From positions 4,650,001-4,714,000 of the forward strand of contig NC_026658.2 in assembly GCF_000004075.3 (NCBI RefSeq): 64,000 bases of DNA. The letters run 5' to 3'. Under the pieces are notes generated by a model, which was not told where the DNA came from, did not search any database, and saw nothing but the letters and a program-made list of their open reading frames with translations. The DNA comes from Cucumis sativus. Its lineage: Eukaryota > Streptophyta > Magnoliopsida > Cucurbitales > Cucurbitaceae. Shown here one piece after another: positions 60,091 through 64,000 of this stretch; the first letter of the stretch is position 1; the number at the start of each line of letters is the position of its first letter. The position numbers were made by a program, and so were the translations under genes.

Positions 60091-62059
60091 GGACTTGGTG
60101 AGAGTTTGCATGGAATTTGTGTATGATATAAATTTTCACGTACTTCCCATATATATATATATATTAAAGAAGACGATTAAATATTACAAGGTGAAATGAA
60201 TACTTCTATTGAAACGAATAGAAGGAATATGAAAAACCTTTTTTCTTTTGTTTAAGTAAAGCAAAAAAGTGTATGTATTTTGCAAGGGTAATTTAATAAG
60301 GAGTTAATTAATTAACACATTTACCTTTTTTTTTATATAAATATGCCATTGGTCCAATTATCAAACTTAATTAACATGACGTTTATTTCAATTTTCATTT
60401 GCAATTTTTTTAATTACTTTTTAAAATTGTACTTACAGTAAATTTGATTTAAGTTTGATCAAATTGGTTATCTTTTTTATTTTTGTTGAGTACAATTAAA
60501 ATTTATGCAAAAAAAAATATAACACGAATAATGGTTATATTTATCCCTCCTATAAATATTAACTAGAGAGACTAAATCAAGAATAATTCAATTAATTACC
60601 TTATTTACTAGAAAAAAAATTCAAATTTATCAGACTTACATTTACTTTAATTTAATTTTTCAAAATGTTATTATGATTAGAGTAATTGTCATGAATAGTA
60701 ACAAATTGAAATTATTTACGCATAGAAAAACAAAACTTAAAATGACTAGAAAATTATAATAGTTTGTTTTTTTTCTATTTTTTAAAAACCCTACTTATTG
60801 TTATTGTTATTGTTATTATAAATAAATATTTGGGAAGACAAATCAAATTCGACGAACCATAGTTGAAGAGAGTAATGGATGGATGGTCTGAATATTTAAG
60901 GAAGTGGGAAAACCAACGGTTCGAAATTTAATTTTTGTTAATGACCAAAATTAAAGCTAATCTCAATTCCCTCGATTAATTGCAATTCATAAATTGACAT
61001 ACAGAATGAAAATAAATTAATTATCACGAAGAATCTGTATAGTCTAAAAACGGTATACACTGTTCCAAAAACAATATAACTTCCTATTTGGGAATAACTT
61101 TTTTTTATAATTAGTACGATATCTTTTTTTAGAAAAAAGAAATATTGACTGAATAGCTATTTCTAGGAAGATTCAAATGCAAAAATGAGTGTGGGTTTTT
61201 TCTTTTTTCACTTCTAAAGATTTTTCTCTGTCAAAGAAAGAAATATATTGGATATAGGTCAAGGTAGAAAAATTATAATTTCCATTCCACTTAACCAATT
61301 TATGGTGGTTAAAGACATATGTCGTCATCATCAACAACTATGATCTGTTAAATTTAGTATTTTATGCTTCTTGATTTTTTTTCAGTGGAAGAACATTTAG
61401 TATTTTATCTTGTTGAACGAAGAACATTTAGTATTTTATGTTCAATTTACATATATTATAAAAGAAGATTAATTTTAAAAATAGTGTATCTCCATGTCTT
61501 ATTTTATTCTTATAATTTGTTTGGCATATATATCTCTTTCTCATTGGTAAATAAAATTTAACTCATTCTTATTTAATGTGAATGAAGTAATAATAGAAAG
61601 AACTAAGTTTTTTTTTCCTTCAGGCAGGGGCTTAGTTAAAACTATGAAAAAAGTTTTCGAATCAATTTATATTCTACCCAAGAAATTTTTAATTTTTAAT
61701 TTTGACCATTCACGCATAAATTAAATGCAACTATCCTAACAAGTTAACTTCAAAATAGTTTGTGTAAAAGAAAAAAGGAATTTGAGCCATAAATTAAATG
61801 TAGACCCTAAGCACAAAGTTTAGGTTTAAACGACAATATATCTCTTATTCCCAAGATCATATCCAACTTCAAAGTTAATCTGAAGCCAATGGTGGCCACC
61901 GCCATGAGCGGTTGCTTTGGAGGAGGAAGTAGAAGAAACTAAAATTGAAATGGCAGCGCCCATGGATTCAAATTTTGAATAAATTTCAAGATTTTATGAG
62001 TTTTAACCTTCCAAACTCCTCCCTTTATAACAAATTAGGGTTATTTAATTAGAAGAACG
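60091..62059. other. Spacer between aspartic protease copies
   Basis: AT-rich; no further protease copy is visible. A short interrupted repeat, (TTATTG)n, lies at 60798-60818. A 45-codon minus frame at 61826-61963 is described separately. Confidence 0.55.
61826..61963 (-). other. Short ORF, 45 codons, of uncertain status
   Basis: A complete minus-strand frame opens MGAAISILVSSTSSSKATAH and continues with GGGHHWLQINFEVGYDLGNK to the stop. It is in a less AT-rich island, with a TATA-like gttataaaggg upstream near 62025. The string VGYDLGNKRYIV recalls the aspartic protease end IGYDLEAKRLSF, so it may be debris of a third protease copy, but the rest does not match. It may also be a chance frame. 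Confidence 0.25.
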
Positions 62060-62921
62060 ACTTTTTAATATTGTTCTACCGCTTTTATTTGATATTATTT
62101 GACTGTATCACATAAACATGCTTTTTAAAATAAATTGAAATTTACTATATTTACGATATTCATTTAGAGTTAACACAGAAGGAAAATCTATAAAGAGAGC
62201 ATGATGATGCTCCTATGTTACTAGATAATTTTCCATTTCTACAGCTTCTTAGTTAGAGCATTGTACAATGAAGTTAGTATATTTTCCCCTATTTTAAATA
62301 GCATGTTTTCTTTAGTAGATTTTTAAAAAGTAGGTTGATGGGAAGGATTGGTGGTTTTTCATGTTATCATCTAAATCTTCTTCTTCTTTTTTTCATACAT
62401 ATTCAAGAATAAAATATTGGGCTATTTTAGAAATTTTTGAGTTAATAATTTTATTGTAGTTATTTTGAATTGATTTTTAAATAGATTTGAGTAGAAAAAA
62501 AATGGTATATGATTCCACAAGTAAATGGTTCAAATGATTCCTGTTTTTCTTTTTAAGTGAGTAATATTGTTAGTTTGGAATTGTAATTGAAACTTCAAAA
62601 TTAAGTGATATAAAACAGCTTTCTCTCGACCACACATTTAGATTCAGATCAGTGCAGTGATAATAGAATCCAATCATCAACTTCATAATAATCACTAGTA
62701 AAATTAAGATCAAGTTAACATGATTAGAAAATAATTGCTTCCAAATATTCAAGATTTCATATATATATATATATATATATATCTATACCTAAGATACTTG
62801 TGTATTAATTATAAACATTTGTTTTTTTAGCAACAGGTGGTTCTATATAAAGTTATAAACTAAGAAAGCAAATAATAATAATGTATATGTAGATCGAGAG
62901 TTTATAATAAAGATTCGAGTT
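62060..62921. repeat. Duplicated 3' flank of aspartic protease copy 2
   Basis: Second copy of the flank at 57960-58708. It is longer, partly because of a (TA)n run at 62760-62783 that copy 1 lacks. The order of shared words is kept. Confidence 0.8.
62760..62783. repeat. (TA)n microsatellite
   Basis: About 12 TA units inside the duplicated flank of copy 2; absent at the matching place in copy 1, so it arose or grew after the duplication. Confidence 0.9.
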
Positions 62922-64000
62922 CTAGGCACAAACGGTTGGCTTGAATGACAATCTCTTGGCCTCCAAATCATATCCGATCAAGAAATTGGCTTGCGCCAAA
63001 TTTCCAATTATCCCAAATTCGGTTGTCGGCGATGCAGCTTTTAATGTCAAGCAATTCACATTATCTGCCACCTTCCGAAACGTATTAATTGGCAACAAAT
63101 TCACGTTAGCGCCACCGGAAAAATGCGCAGTGATAACTGGAATACCCAAGGAGGCAGCGGCGTTGATGCCATCATCAAAGCATAGATCCAAAGAACCATG
63201 GGGATCCTTCACTCGCTTTGCTTTAACAACCTTGAGTAGCGACGAAACGACACCATCATACAATTCCTTTGGAAGAATCGTTAATGTCGTCCCACTATCG
63301 ATAATCACATTGCCTTGTTTGGCAAAGGCCATGTGACGTTCGTTGCCGATGGAAATGGCTTCCAAAGTGATGTAATAGTAAGTGACGGTGTTTTTGGAGA
63401 TTAGTGGCGTTGAAACGACTCCAGGGCCAGAAACCACAGCGTTTTCGCCAAAGTTTATTTTGCCATTTGCGTGACTGAGTAACGTTGGTAAGCAATAAGA
63501 GAATCGACGGCTGATACCGGAGGTTTGGCTCATTTGTGAGACCAACGAGAGTTGACCACCACCAAGTCCAATGACACCTGAAGCAAACCCAAATCCGCCA
63601 CTACTCGCATGGCCGCATCCAATGACTGATTTCACAGAAGATGACCCAATGGTTATCTTTTCAAATCCCAAATCCCCCTTTGAGTAAGTTCGATCTCCGT
63701 ATGTGTAACTGTAATCGCAAACCCCCTGAACCCCACAATGGCCATCATCAACAGCGTGACAGGTCTGGGTATTGCAAGGCACGTGACTGAAGGATGTGGA
63801 TTTGAGAGGGTTGAAAATGGGACGTAATTGTTGGTAGCATTTCAGACATGGCAAGCACTGAGCCCATGTCAGATCACTGCCCGTGTCAGCAATGCCTAAG
63901 TAATCAACTGGTGGGGTTCCAATAGAGACGGACATTAGATACTCGCCACTTCCTGGACCAATTGAGGATTGAAGGCCAACGGCACCACTAGTGGCAGCGC
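62922..64000 (-). CDS. CDR1-like aspartic protease, copy 2, N-terminus beyond window
   Basis: The frame is open from the stop at 62922 to the window edge, so the signal peptide and most of the prosegment are outside. The visible ATG at 63933-63935 is internal (GEYLMSVSIGTPP), not the start; 21 codons before it read on (AATSGAVGL and then SIGPGSGEYL). Active sites are ADTGSDLTWAQC and VIIDSGTTLTILP, both intact. It ends IGYDLEAKRLSFKPTVCA. Compared with copy 1 most residues are shared, with scattered changes (for example GMADTG to GIADTG, GHESGGG to GHASSGG, PGNFWDL to PHGSLDL). Secreted protease as for copy 1; the tandem pair suggests a small local cluster that may continue beyond the window. 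Confidence 0.92.
   Translation of the reverse strand, partial: AATSGAVGLQSSIGPGSGEYLMSVSIGTPPVDYLGIADTGSDLTWAQCLPCLKCYQQLRPIFNPLKSTSFSHVPCNTQTCHAVDDGHCGVQGVCDYSYTYGDRTYSKGDLGFEKITIGSSSVKSVIGCGHASSGGFGFASGVIGLGGGQLSLVSQMSQTSGISRRFSYCLPTLLSHANGKINFGENAVVSGPGVVSTPLISKNTVTYYYITLEAISIGNERHMAFAKQGNVIIDSGTTLTILPKELYDGVVSSLLKVVKAKRVKDPHGSLDLCFDDGINAAASLGIPVITAHFSGGANVNLLPINTFRKVADNVNCLTLKAASPTTEFGIIGNLAQANFLIGYDLEAKRLSFKPTVCA

Noticed and set aside
1..64000. tRNA, rRNA, CRISPR, operon or phage features
   Set aside because: I found no cloverleaf with A and B boxes, no rRNA text and no direct-repeat arrays with spacers; the window is eukaryotic nuclear DNA.

Overview
This is a nuclear fragment from a flowering plant. 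It is AT-rich and has long, repeat-poor intergenic stretches. Genes are broken by GT-AG introns and encode plant-only families: an NLP nitrate regulator, a SWEET sugar carrier, trihelix, PSY sulfated-peptide precursors, FEI receptor kinase and CDR1-type aspartic proteases. Protein details and the style of a LINE 3' end point to a eudicot, probably Cucurbitaceae (Cucumis-like). That last step is inference only.

Layout. 1-832: last exon of an NLP6/7-type gene (+), with a complete PB1 domain. 1.9-4.8 kb: a five-exon clade-II-like SWEET (-), converging on the NLP gene. 4.8-14.9 kb: about 10 kb of AT-rich DNA with no gene I can support. 14.9-17.4 kb: KLCR1/CMU-type TPR protein (-). 17.4-21.8 kb: gene-poor DNA with a MITE-like foldback. 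21.8-23.1 kb and 27.9-28.7 kb: two tandem three-exon genes for secreted PSY-type peptides (-). They are too small and too split for ordinary ORF calling, and matching promoter blocks extend up to about 1.9 kb upstream. 28.7-35.2 kb: gene-poor, with a (TA)n tract and a four-run GGGGTT tract. 35.3-37.6 kb: PIA2-like ankyrin protein (-). 37.6-41.5 kb: gene-poor, partly repeat-derived. 41.6-43.3 kb: GT-3-like trihelix factor (+). 44.0-45.5 kb: 68-residue ZNF706-like zinc finger protein (-). 45.5-49.0 kb: intergenic with a probable LTR remnant. 49.1-56.4 kb: 13-exon FEI-type LRR receptor kinase (-), with transposon remnants in its introns. 58.7-60.0 kb and 62.9 kb to the edge: tandem CDR1-like aspartic proteases (-); the second is cut by the window end.

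The genes do not form a single pathway. Several act in signalling or at the cell surface (PSY peptides, FEI kinase, apoplastic proteases, SWEET transport), but I see no shared control. The most novel content is the pair of split PSY-type peptide genes, with a shared C-terminal G-x-P-G-G-R tail and conserved distal promoter blocks. All exon structures were read by eye from splice signals and reading frames; no transcript evidence was available.
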